A DNA stretch of 64,000 nucleotides from Isoetes taiwanensis (lineage: Eukaryota; Streptophyta; Lycopodiopsida; Isoetales; Isoetaceae): positions 4,840,698 to 4,904,697 of the forward strand of contig JAJEKV010000051.1 of the NCBI GenBank assembly GCA_021234155.1. Reading direction: 5' to 3'. The notes beneath the pieces were generated by a model, which ran no database searches, was not told the DNA's origin, and was given only the letters and a program-made list of their open reading frames with translations. A program made the position numbers and the translations under genes. Shown one piece after another: positions 33,875-44,408 of this stretch (positions are counted from its first letter, which is position 1; each line of letters begins with the position of its first letter).

Positions 33875-35516
33875 TGTGACGTTCCAGGGGAATATACGCT
33901 ATAAATACGTATATTCCTGGACCCGTCACTATACAAGTCTATCTTCATAGCCTTGTATACCATAGATTGTGGCATTAGGGGGCATGACTAAGTTATTCAT
34001 ATAACTTAGCCAACCTTAGGTTAAGACCATTTTCCACGTGGCCTTAACCTATTGGGCACCCGCCACACGGTCTTACCCTATTGGAGCCATGTGGCATAAC
34101 ATGTGAACCCTAACCTATAAAGGCCTAAACCCTAACCCTAGGCCTCTTTTCTGGCTCCAACAGTCTGGGAACCTTCTTCGCGCTCGAAACTCCGTTTCGA
34201 GAACCGTCTGCTGTGGCACAGCATAGCGTGGCAGCCCCCAGAGCGTGAGCGCATCAGCAGGAGTGGGAGCTACCTCGAACACCTTGAAGATCATGGAGAC
34301 GCCAGGATTGGGAGGGAGTGCTTCTGGAGCAGGTATGTGGAGTAGTGCTCTTAGTAGTCCATCTGGAAGTTAGCACTCTAGATGGGTTAGTGTTTCGTAT
34401 CTAGAGTAGAGCCATCCTAGAACTCGTATTCAACATCTTAAACCCTAATCAAGGAACCCTAACTGTAAGTTAGATATGTATGATTAGGTTAAGATGTTCT
34501 TATGATGATTATCATGTTATGATGCTATGTGATGATGGTTGATCATGTTTGCTCCTCTTGTATTGGGAAGGGAGGGTAGAGACCTAGAGCCATATGTAGT
34601 ATGCTCCTAGTGTAGATCCCTTAGTTCCTATTATATGCGGCCTGTGCATAGGAACCCACCGGGCTATGGAGGCTATGATGTGACTCAGCACTACACAATG
34701 GGGCTAGAGGCAATGCGGAGGGAGGATCCCTGCCGAGTGGGGGCTACGGGGGATCCCATAGTGGGCTAGGCTTATGGTCGGTCACTTCGTGTGGGCCGAG
34801 CATGGGTCCGACACCTCCTGGGGCGATGGTGTCGCCCTGCCTCTCAAGAGTTGCAAGTGTCAGCTTGGCTCTTGTTTTGGGGGGTTCAGTCGGGTACGAA
34901 TCGTGTGTCGCCACGATTCTCTAGTCGCCCGAGGAGTCTCTAGACCCCGGGAAGGGGAGAAACCCTTCCTGCCTCAACGGACCAGGGAGATGCAACCTGG
35001 AGTAGTCCCGATGGGTGATGCCATGGGATTACGTATCCGAAAGGCTAGAGTCATGCCAAAGCCTGATTGAGCCCATCTGCAAAGTATGCACAGGAGGGGC
35101 GGATGGAGTGGTCAACCCTAGCCATTGTCTATAGCCAGCCCCGCCATTGTTATGACTCGGTCTGCTCTATCTTGAGGCCTAGCCAGTCAGTCATCCTCCT
35201 TATGAGTTGGAGCCATGGGTAGGAGCTCTCATGTTTTATGGCGTAGGATTATCTTCTTTGCAGTTGTGGATATGTGGATGGACTACCCTTCGAGGTAGTG
35301 ATGTATTGTTATTGCTAGTTCTGACGTTGTTTATGCTTCCGCAGTGATAGGAGCCCATAGGGGAAGGGCGCACAATACACCTTCATGTCCCCTTACCGCA
35401 CTACGGAGATCCCAGAGTGCGGGATAGACGGAGGGCCCGTGCGGTCGAAGGACCGGATGGGGGATTTCCTGCGGAGTGTACGGCCGGGCGCCGTATATTT
35501 AGCAGGGAGCGTCACA
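33875..35516 (+). repeat. 5' LTR of the chromodomain element (1,642 bp)
   Basis: It begins TGTGACGTTCC and ends GAGCGTCACA, an 7-bp inverted terminal match (TGTGACG/CGTCACA). The body includes GCCCTAAACC-like telomere-motif sequence (AACCCTAACCCTAGG near 34130) and long GC-rich segments around 34650-35100. The open frame at 34774-35070 lies inside it and is not a gene. Confidence 0.92.
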
Positions 35517-35517
35517 A

Positions 35518-35532
35518 TGGTATCAGAGCAAT
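35518..35532 (+). promoter_or_regulatory. Primer binding site of the chromodomain element
   Basis: TGGTATCAGAGCAAT one base after the LTR. The first 12 bases match the complement of the initiator Met tRNA 3' end, the primer for first-strand cDNA. Confidence 0.85.
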
Positions 35533-36849
35533 GTTCTTGGTTGACCAAGAGCTAGCACTGACCATATCCCTGAATAGGTAGACTAACTGGCCTAGCTATG
35601 GAATGGAATGAGAATTCCAGGTTTGAACCGCGAAATATGGGAGAAATTTTTTTCCCCCATTAGCAGGGTCGTAATTAGATTAAGTATAGTCTAAGTGGTA
35701 GAAATAATATATAGTCAAAAGAAACCTTCTAGTAAATTTGAGCTCAAGTTGTTCATGAACCGCACCTTTCAAGTGAAAAATTGAAGGAGAAATCGCCCAG
35801 AATAAAGCTTGAAAGAAATGCCAAAAGAAATTAGGAAATTTTGAGAAATAGTTAAGTGATTAGGGGAAGTACCTTAATTATTAACCCATAGTTATAATAA
35901 ATGTATTCTTAAGAAAAAGTACCTAATAAACCTATGGAAACACCTCTACTCCCTAGAAGCTCCCAATGAACCTCCCTTTTAACCTTGTAAGGCGAATTAG
36001 AAGCTAATCTCCGAAGCTGCCATAAGAGTGTCCACCGAGCGAACAGCCGACGAGATCGATCCAAAGGAGCCACGAAGATAGAGGCAAGATCACTCGAAGA
36101 GGCCACCATCAGGGAAGCTAAGTTGTTAGGAGGACCAAACAAGTAGCTAGGAAGGTTGGAGGCTCCAGCTTGTACCGGAACGTTGAAGCACTCACGGTGG
36201 GCGGCGACAAGCAAATTCGTGAGGCCCTGCGACCTAGGCCAGACGACGAACTTGGCCACTCAAGCTCTTCAGACGAATCGTTCCACTCGAGGAGGAGCAA
36301 CAACTTAGCACTTCAGGCGAATGATCGCAAGGCTCAGGGAAAATTGTGATCGTGGCGTCTGCTTCTGGCAGGAGAGGAGCAAGTAGTAGGAGCAACCTCG
36401 GCAATACGAGAAACTCCGGCGGCAGGAACAGCAGCAAGGGGAGCGAGCAATCAATGCGGAAGAGAAGGAAGGAAGAGGCGTATGCAAGGGAGAAGCCAGC
36501 AAAGAGGCGTGAAGCTAGGCGTAGGGGGAGCATGTATATCAGAGAACCACAGTCGGACGAACTGCAGGAGGAGGAGGCCGAGGAGGAAGGACCACACCAA
36601 CAAGAGGGGGGAGCAAGAGGCTAAAGAAGAAGAGGAGGAGGAGGCCGAAGAACAGACGAGGCCACGCTCGGCAGCCATACCCAATGCAGTCCAAGGAGGG
36701 CAACATCAGCGAGAAGCTACTTAAAGCTGAAGCAAGATATGGAGTACGAGAAGAAGAAAGCAGCATGCAAGATTTATCTCTGCCAATGGATCTGACAAGG
36801 TAGCCGACCAGGGTCGAAAAGCAAGCCTCCACCACCTCGACTCGATTCT
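35533..36849 (+). other. Leader and charged low-complexity coding remains
   Basis: 35533-36200 shows nothing coding on the plus strand. From 36180 to 36730 the plus strand reads as strongly charged sequence. A 92-codon frame at 36346-36624 has RKRRKEEAYAREKPAKRREA and an acidic run (EEEEAEEEG), and an overlapping frame at 36482-36724 continues with EEEEEEAEEQTRP. This could be the N-terminal part of a gag or of the captured gene that leads to the histone-like segment. I cannot assign a domain. Confidence 0.35.
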
Positions 36850-37213
36850 CCAAAGAAGACCCGCCATGGGCCAAACCCCCAGCACAGTAGAGTTGCTCAG
36901 CATATTCGGCATTGCCAACAGCGTACCAGTCTGATGATCCAAGAAGTCTCTTTGAGTGCCTACATCAAAGGTCTATGCAGGAGTTCAAGATGGGTTACGA
37001 CTACCAAGCCACATCAACGACGGTGGGGTCTCGCCAGGAAGCGGCCAAAGCGGAGGAGGCCAAGATCTGCACCCTTGATGGTCCGAGCCCTGCAGGAGGC
37101 AGTACAGGCGGAGCTAGTACGACTTTTTGAAGAAGGCAACCTCTGCGCGATCCATACCAAGCAGGCCCAAAGACCTAAACCCGGCGAGGAAGACTCGCAA
37201 GGAGAAGCCGTGA
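36850..37213 (+). pseudogene. Histone H3-like pseudogene inside the chromodomain element
   Basis: Reading in order across three frames: VAQHIRHCQQRTSLMI (36892 on) aligns with the alpha-N helix of H3 (VALREIRRYQKSTELLI). SLFECLHQRSMQEFKMGYDYQ aligns with alpha-1 (the family has [20 protein letters not shown]). MVRALQEAVQAELVRLFEEG and NLCAIHT align with alpha-2 (family: [25 protein letters not shown]). PKDLNPARKTRKEKP plus a stop at 37211-37213 aligns with the C-terminus MPKDIQLARRIRGERA-stop. About 20-25 extra residues sit in loop 1. Upstream PKKTRHGPNP may be the tail junction (KKPHRYRPG). No intron is obvious. Whether it is canonical H3 or a centromeric-type variant cannot be decided. Confidence 0.75.
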
Positions 37214-39053
37214 AGAGCTCCAGTCTAGCAAACCATATAAATATAAGTTTTTTTTTCCTGTACATTGTTTTTACTCATTAGAAGTAAAATTACTGTAAAT
37301 TAATCGCTTGTAGGATATAAAAATGTTCTTGTATAAATTACTTGTAGTAGAATCCTTTGCATCTTACTTAGAATGCTCTTAATTGACTAAGTAGCATAAA
37401 ATTCTGAAATAGAAATAAAAAATTGGCTCGAAATCGGCGAACCCATCCGAATCACTTGAATTAGGGCAAAATTGATCCAAATTTCGTACCAAAAGATGTT
37501 AGAATGCTTAGAAATTGTCTAGAACTGCAGTGTAGCACTTTAAATTTGTTAAAAATATCTAAAAAACAGCAAAAAACGGTCAACTCGGGTCGGTCCGCGC
37601 GAAACGCCTCTGCGTTTGCAACGCAGACCTCATTCGCGCGATGCAACCCGGTTTGCCCATATTTGCACTTTTAGATATCTTTTTAGCATGAAATAAGTTG
37701 CTAGTTAGCTTAGGATTGATCCAAATAGGCATTTTGGGGCCTTGTATAGGCATTTTGGGGCCTTGTAGTTTTTAAAATTTTTTACTTTTAGCAAAAATCA
37801 AGCAACTCGACCTGATTGATGACTTTTAGCAAAAATCAAGCAACTCGACCTGATTGGCACGCTCCGACCCGGTTTCATATGTTTTTGTCCAAAAATTTCC
37901 CAAAAATGTGCTGAAAGGTCTTTAGTTTTATATGTTTTTATCAAGTGTCTTCAGCCATGCCCTTGTATCATAGATAATTATCTAGGAATTCATTCGATCT
38001 AGGTAATTCAGGCTAGCACACCAAGTACACCCAGTGAGTGAGTCTCCTTCTACCACCCCATAATAGTAAATAAGTACCTTTCTCAGTGCCTGGTAAAGTG
38101 CCAAGCGGGTCATTTGACGTAGGGTGGATAAAGGTATAAAAATATGGTTTGTAGAGTAAATAGACATAAGTAATTGATTGTTATGGTAGTATTAGTTGCC
38201 TTGTGCTTAGGGCAGTAAAATAGGTCAGGAGAACCTTCATTGCGGATCCTTGAGCCTCGACAGTGGAGACATTCGACAACATCAACGAATTGAAAGCAGA
38301 GGGCAAACTTTTGGAGGAAACTTCAGCAAATCAAAGGCCAAGGAGGTGTACAGGGAAGCCCGAACATGAAAAATCAAGGAGAGCCTATAGGAAGAACGAT
38401 TGTGACATCAAGATTAGACATAAGAATTGCCAAGAGGGCTATGCAACAGCCAATGGGCATCATGGCACTTATGAAATTGATGACATTAGGGGAGCACACC
38501 TCCTAGTCAAGGATACTCTCCAAGTGCCATATTGTCTCGAGGAACGACCCCACATCGACGACTAATGTCACAGCTACGCCACCAACAAGTAGATGACTTC
38601 ATCAACTTATGATATCAAGAGTTCTGAAGATTGAGACTGAGCATATCTCCTCGGAAGGGAAATTATCATAGGTATCCAGGCCATAGTAGTATCAGATTTA
38701 GACTTCAAGCAAAGATGCTTCGGCTAAGGAGGTATTACAAGCCAGCAAGGGTGGGCCGCTCAGGAATAGGAATTTGGCGAGACTGCAACAAACTTCTTCC
38801 TCATCAGCCCCGATACTTCAGACCAGCTACATCAACCTCGGAAAGCATCATCTCAAGATCATGATGATCTTCGATCTTCCACCTTAGAGATGGAGGTCAA
38901 ACACAATCAAGAAGAGGCATCATGAGGGACCAAATATCAGCATTATTAATTGATCAGTCAAGATTAGTCCCTGCAGATGGATGCAAATAAATAAACTTCT
39001 CTCAGAAAAAGAAGTTGCACAGTTAGGAGTGGTAAAGCACTTGACATTGTCTT
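37214..39053 (+). other. Unassigned internal sequence of the chromodomain element
   Basis: AT-rich to 38260, with no coding signal. Two small tandem duplications occur: a 21-bp unit TAGGCATTTTGGGGCCTTGT(A) at 37726-37767 and a 38-bp unit starting ACTTTTAGCAAAAATC at 37784 and 37822. An open frame at 38263-38565 (100 codons, charged, with KSRRAYRKNDCD) has no recognisable domain and may be gag debris. After it the sequence is broken up to the nested element. Confidence 0.35.
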
Positions 39054-39226
39054 TATTGAGGATAGATTGATCAGATAAGATCTGGATCGATGATGTGGAT
39101 ATCTCAATGGTCACGTCTCTTGGTAAAAGGCATGTCTGTACCTCTTGGTCACCTATTTGTAGCCACGGTTGGGGCTATTCCAACCAGTCAGTCTCTTCCA
39201 ATAAACATCCTTTCAGTTTTGTGACA

Positions 39227-39241
39227 TGGTATCAGAGCAGG
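39227..39241 (+). promoter_or_regulatory. Primer binding site of the small LTR element
   Basis: TGGTATCAGAGCAGG abuts the LTR end with no spacer. It is the complement of the initiator Met tRNA 3' end. Confidence 0.9.
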
Positions 39242-39402
39242 AAACCTGACCTAAGGACCTGTGGAGAAGGAAAATCTGGTTGCCCGGTAGGGTAGCCAAA
39301 GTATGGAAGAATAGAAAAAGAATGGAGGATCCAGGCATCGGAAAGAATGGAAGGAATCTTGAAAGGGAGTGGAAGAGGCAGATTTGTTGCAGACGGTAGT
39401 AC

Positions 39403-40083
39403 TTGATGAAGACAAGCAGACCAAGAAATGAATTGGTTGCTGCGCTTAGGAGGACAAATTTCTGTGTTACGGCAAGAAATTTTCACGATTATGGAAAACC
39501 GGGTCTTTGCCCAGTCAGCGGGTCCATGCTGGAAGCATGCCAACGAAGGTGGAGGTGTGAACGGATGCACCTAGCGCTGAAGGGAGGGCAGTTGAGAAGA
39601 TGGGTTTTCGATTTGGGATTGGATCAATCCTTGGCTGAAGACGCTCCTGAAGCACCGAGGTCCCATCAAGAACATATTGAGAAGCAACAAGAGGATTTTT
39701 TGGAGAAGAAAGGAAGGCTGATGGCTATCAAAATTGAAGAACGGCGTGATTTTATGCACAAGAACATAATCAGTGAAGAAGATGACGAAATTTCATGGTA
39801 TGTGAATGTTCCTGTTATTAGTTCTTCTGTAAAAGTGATTCATCCTATTCCTGTAAAGCGGAAATTTCTCCAAATTGAATCCATGGAATCTGGCGAGCGG
39901 TGGTTTATGCCACGAAAAACTTGTGAAGCCAGACTTCTAAATCTAAATATGCCGCATCAAGAAGAGTCCACGGTTTCAGAAACAAACTCAGAGTGGAGTA
40001 ACAGCAATGGGAATGCAGAAAAAGAGATAAACTCCACCTATGAACGAGCTAGAAAAATTCTGAAAGTTTATTCAAGAATTTGA
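39403..40083 (+). CDS. 226-residue ORF of unknown function in the small LTR element
   Basis: The only long frame of the element, intact from an ATG at 39403 to a TGA at 40081. The next Met is at the second codon. The N-terminal half is basic with Arg/Trp/Cys (RRWRCERMHLALKG, LRRWVFDLGLDQ). The middle is a charged helix (HQEHIEKQQEDFLEKKGRL). A segment with YVNVPVISSSVKVIHPIPV follows, then a Ser/Asn/Glu-rich C-terminus ending ERARKILKVYSRI. There is no zinc knuckle, DSG, YxDD or DDE motif, so it is not an ordinary gag or pol. It may be a captured host coding fragment or an element-specific gag. Because the LTRs are identical, the intact frame may be recent rather than selected. Confidence 0.55.
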   Translation: MMKTSRPRNELVAALRRTNFCVTARNFHDYGKPGLCPVSGSMLEACQRRWRCERMHLALKGGQLRRWVFDLGLDQSLAEDAPEAPRSHQEHIEKQQEDFLEKKGRLMAIKIEERRDFMHKNIISEEDDEISWYVNVPVISSSVKVIHPIPVKRKFLQIESMESGERWFMPRKTCEARLLNLNMPHQEESTVSETNSEWSNSNGNAEKEINSTYERARKILKVYSRI

Positions 40084-40490
40084 GTCCTTTATGGACTGGA
40101 TTATTTGCCTGGATCGTCCTAAGATAATACATGCTGTAGTAGTGTAGGAAGTGCACTAGTTTAAAGCATGTAGATAAGATTAAAGACATGAGGCCCAATG
40201 TAATCTTGATCTTCGGATACAAGATTAAGGGGGAGAAATGCAGAACTATGTAATCTTGCATCCTCAAGTCTTGCATATGGTAGAATAGTAAGACATGTAG
40301 AGAGATGTTCAGGACATGAAATTTATTGCTTCAGATTTACAGCAAGAGGCTCTCCAGTTTGAGAGACATGCATGTACATGGGAGTACAGGGCTGTCTAGA
40401 TGGTGCACTGATGCTGCACAATAAGGGGGAGATCAGCTGTTGAAGATAGGAAGAAAAGCAATAAGATTTCATCTCCCAGATCTTTCGATC

Positions 40491-40499
40491 AAGGGGGAG
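40491..40499 (+). promoter_or_regulatory. Polypurine tract of the small LTR element
   Basis: AAGGGGGAG just before the 3' LTR. A similar tract (AAGGGGGAGA) occurs upstream near 40228 and another near 40422, as often seen in the 3' non-coding part of copia-type elements. Confidence 0.75.
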
Positions 40500-40677
40500 T
40501 ATTGAGGATAGATTGATCAGATAAGATCTGGATCGATGATGTGGATATCTCAATGGTCACGTCTCTTGGTAAAAGGCATGTCTGTACCTCTTGGTCACCT
40601 ATTTGTAGCCACGGTTGGGGCTATTCCAACCAGTCAGTCTCTTCCAATAAACATCCTTTCAGTTTTGTGACAGTCTT

Positions 40678-42120
40678 CAGCCTTATAACAGCAGCATGTG
40701 GCCGCCAGGATGAAGAATCAAATCGACAAGCTCAACACAACAATATCAATTCAAGAGTTAGAAGAATCATCCTCGAACCTAATAACCTTCAAGGCAGATG
40801 AGTTAAACACGAAAGATTCTACGCAATGGTGAACATTACCCTCAAGCTCTTGGGATGCGACACCGAGCGTTATGTTATCTACATCAGCAAGTCCACTAAG
40901 AGGGATAATGTTAAGGATGATAGTCAACATCAACATTAAGGACGAGTAGAGTCAGAATATGTTCAATGAAAGGAAGCAGAGCACTTGGATGATCATATAA
41001 CAACTCCAAGGATAGCAGACTTTTCTACAAATTAGGGATCATTGCCTTGTTACTCCAATGATTAACGACTACACCAGCGCTAAGCGAGTTAGAAGACCTA
41101 TCAGATAGTTGAGTATCTTAGAATTATGGGTGATAGCATCCATGATGGGATTGGGACGAAATTTCGAGTAGATTTTCTTTTGTTTGTTTTTTTTCTTTTA
41201 GAAAGATGGACCCAAGAATTGAGCAAAGCTTCAAGGATTGGGAAGAAAATGTATGGAGTACAACAATTGTATACATTGCGGCAGATATCCAATGTATTGG
41301 AACCTCTTCGTGAGCTTGATCACCTCGCTAAGAAGGATTCAATAATAGGATAACCGTCGACTATGTATATGACGAGTACTTCCGCAGCATAAGGAATAAT
41401 CCGACCAAATGAAGGGAAGCAATCTAATAAGTCCGGCCAACTTCTTAGATGGCATCAACTCAAAGGGAGGACTATTCCAAGAGGGCAATAATTAAGAAAG
41501 GGCAGATCCTAGAGTATAGATTAGATCTAAAACAAGAATAATTATCTAATCATATAGTTTTTCTATGTGTGCCCAAAAGTAATGTTATGCTTGCTAAACT
41601 TGTGGCCATAGGATTTATATAAGTAGTTCTTTAACTTGTAATTTTGCACCTCCTAGATGACGGACATCTTTAAGAGCGAGACTCTTAAGTCTAAACCTAG
41701 GCCAGTAGTTAAGGCAAGGCCGAGTAATTAGCAGCACCAACGGAACAAGAGTCAAGTCGACATCAGCCTCAAGCGGAGCATAGTAGAGCATCGGCACCAA
41801 CTTATGTACATTGGCAACTATGACGTCATAATAAACATGCAATAGTAGAGCCGGCTAAGGCAATAATTGATTATTATAAGCAAGAGATAATTATCCCAGC
41901 ACCAAAGGGCAAGTATAATTTAAGTTAAGTAATTCCAATCGTGCAACGCATGTCAGTAAGGCAATTACTTAAGTACATCATGAGGAATGAGGTCATACAT
42001 AAGCTACAAGTTGTCGACCCCGACCGCAATAGTAAGAAGGAAGATGCTACTTCGAAACAGTGCCTCGGCCAATTTCTAAGTTAATCAAGAAGTCCCATGA
42101 TATACCTCCAGATGAAATTT
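40678..42120 (+). pseudogene. Decayed gag-protease region of the chromodomain element
   Basis: This is the internal sequence between the nested small element and the RT relic. Short frames remain (41126-41353, WTQELSKASRIGKKMYGV), but no knuckle and no protease DSG is readable. Assignment rests on position only. Confidence 0.35.
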
Positions 42121-42732
42121 GAGAGCTTTTTCTCTATAGAAGCATAGAATCTAAAATCACTCTTGCACCAGAGGCAGAGCCGATCAGCAAGGCTCTTTAT
42201 AGAATCCGCACTTCCGAGCTAGCAGAGCTCAAGAAGCAGTTGTAGGAGTTGATCGACTTGGGGATCCTTTCGGCCAAGATGGAAGTCTAAAGATGTATAT
42301 ATCAACCATGGGCAGCTCAACAAGCAACGACATAATGGATCAGCCCCAAGAAGCAACATTCTTCTACAAAATCGACGTAAGCTCGGGCAATCAGCAAATA
42401 GGGATGAAGGGGGAAGATAAGTATAAGACTCCTTCAGAACACGGTATGGGCACTATGATTTCACAAGTAATGCCCCTAAGTCTATGGAATGCTCCACCAA
42501 CTTGTATGCATTTGAGGACGACATCTTCGAAGATTCCTTGGATGATTTCTTCATCAATTCTCTTCGACGACATCGTGATCTACAACAAATCAATGGAAGA
42601 GCATGCAGCCGTGGAGATGTTAAGACGTCGCCACTCATTGGCAATCTTTTAAAGCAGCAATTTGCAATGCCATCTCCACTTCGGCAAGCGAATTCGGCAA
42701 GAAGATAGAAGAAGCCATCTCCCTCAACATGG
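42121..42732 (+). pseudogene. Reverse transcriptase relic of the chromodomain element
   Basis: The reading gives [22 protein letters not shown] (near 42180; family: [22 protein letters not shown]), a stop, then ELIDLGIL. After shifts it gives FYKIDVSSGNQQIGMKGEDK (family: SKIDLRSGYHQIRIKEEDI). SILFDDIVIYNKSMEEHA near 42560 is the active-site block, with LFDD where most relatives have FIDD. This fits a chromovirus RT. The gene is interrupted at 42733 by the nested gypsy element, and only integrase is seen on the other side. Confidence 0.75.
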
Positions 42733-43319
42733 TGTTAGTCCTGTGCCTCCTGGTACAGGACTATTCATGCATACGACGGACCAGGTCAAGAACAAGGATC
42801 CACAGTCAGCCACGGGTCAGCCATCAAAGGCTCAGCAGAAGACCAAGCAGCAGACCACGCAGTCAAAGCCTGCGTCCGTCCACAAGAGGCGCCGCTCAGA
42901 CAAGTGACGGCCCGTCACCGCCCGCGTCAGCGTGATTCTAGGCACTTCAAGAGGCACCGCCAATATTCCTGCAAATCAGGCCTCCTTCCAGGAGTCGGCA
43001 CCAAGATCAGTCAGAGTGTCTATATTGAGCCAAAGGCCATTGTACTATATATATGAGTAGAGCTAGCACATGCGTTTTAGATGAGTTTTGAGTCTTGTCT
43101 CTCTTCAGTCTTCTCTCGATTGCGAGAGCTCATGTATGTTCATCATTGATATCAAGGAAGCTTATCATTTTCCTCTCATTGTTCTCTTTGGTTCTGTTTT
43201 CTTCTTCTTGTCCTTTTCTTGCAAATCCCGCGTGACATAGTCCCCCAGATTCTCCTGTTAGATCCAAGGGTCCTCACAGAGGGCTGTCTTGCAGAGTTCC
43301 CCAACCCGCACCCCAAACA
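42733..43319 (+). repeat. 5' LTR of gypsy member 2, with TATA box
   Basis: 587 bp. TATATATAT at 43046-43054. After the LTR comes CCATGCGCCCGGTGCCGGTTCGAT, the place for a primer binding site; a TGG start is not exact and I cannot name the tRNA. Confidence 0.9.
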
Positions 43320-43534
43320 CCATGCGCCCGGTGCCGGTTCGATTCGATTTTCCTTTCTTACGCCGCCATAATGCGTCCGGAAACTTCACGCCGGAAGAAC
43401 TTCTTTCCCCGGACGGCGTCTCGCTTGGGCGCCATCATCGAAGGGAAGCTGTTAGTGACATGTATGGATCTGCTTATGACATTGAGGGGAGGCCACATTC
43501 GGTCTAGGGCTCCGATCGGGCCCACCCACCCCTC

Positions 43535-44408
43535 GTGTCATGTCTGCGTCCAAATTCTCCTCCTCAAAGCGTGCAAACATTGCTCACAGACCTCGGTCTC
43601 CTCATCACTATCCGGGAGCCATTACTTTCATACCCCGAACATGCCTTCATCCATCCGTCTTACGGCCCATCGCCTCTGCCTTCACAACCATCATCTCCTC
43701 ACGGGTGGGCCGGGGATATCCACATATCTCTTTTGCTCCTCCCAGGAATTTCCCTTCCCTACCTTTCCCACCGCTCTTCCCTGTTTACAATCTTCTGGAC
43801 CTCAAAACCAATGATGAGGCCTCCGGTACCTCCACCTCAGCCACCCCTTCAAATGGGGTCTTTCCAAAGACCATACCACCTCCAACTCCACCTCAATATC
43901 CTCACTATCATGTTCCCCGCCCAGCCCAAAGACTTTTACCTCCACCTTTCAGACCCTTAAGGCGACTTATCCCACCTTTGGCAACACGAAAGGCAAACCT
44001 TTAGACCAAAGTGCTCGGGCCCACATGGAAGAATTTGAGGCTCGGCTGTCCCGAATGGTCATGCGCAACCTCAACTGAAATTCCACATCTTTTCCACCAC
44101 ACTTTGCGTGGCTCCCTCATCAATGGCTCATGTCCAACAAAAGCCACTTGGAAATGAGGATTGGTCCGAAATGAAAACCTTTTCTTTCTCACTATGGGAC
44201 CACGGATGATGATCAACTTCATCTCAAGCAACTCAATGACCTTCAACAAGAGCCCACGGAGTCCGGGATTTTTTGCAGATCGTCTTCACATTCTCGCTTC
44301 AAAGAAACTCAAGGAGTACCCCCACACAGAGCCGGATCTTGGTCCGGTTTCTCCGTGGACTTCCTCCAGCTATCCGACTCATGACCCGAATACTGCGCCA
44401 AGAAGACT
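43535..44408 (+). pseudogene. gag N-terminal region, gypsy member 2
   Basis: Pro/His/Ser-rich sequence in overlapping frames (43535-43960 and 43540-44004). PPTPPQYPHYHVPRPAQR is readable, and then in another frame HMEEFEARLSRMVM (about 44020-44060), the start of the gag core. Member 1 has the matching HMEEFEALAVLNGH. Several shifts. Confidence 0.55.

Larger units (their letters stand above)
39054..40672 (+). mobile_element. Small non-autonomous LTR retrotransposon with identical LTRs
   Basis: Two 173-bp LTRs, 39054-39226 and 40500-40672, are identical by eye. They start TATTGAGG and end TTTTGTGACA. TSD GTCTT lies at 39049-39053 and 40673-40677. A primer binding site TGGTATCAGAGCAGG starts directly after the 5' LTR, and a purine tract AAGGGGGAG precedes the 3' LTR. 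Total length 1,619 bp. There is no RT, protease or integrase; the only coding feature is a 226-codon ORF. It must rely on enzymes from another element, and the LTR and tract resemble those of copia elements. Identical LTRs mean a very recent insertion. Confidence 0.93.

Noticed and set aside
34120-34145. Telomere-like motif AACCCTAACCCTAGG
   Set aside because: Only two units, within an LTR and repeated in the other LTR; not a telomeric tract.
34774-35070. 98-codon ORF
   Set aside because: It lies wholly inside the 5' LTR of the chromodomain element and is broken in the 3' LTR.
36451-36684. Ser/Leu-rich minus-strand ORFs opposite the charged region
   Set aside because: They are reverse readings of GAG-rich plus-strand sequence; low complexity only.
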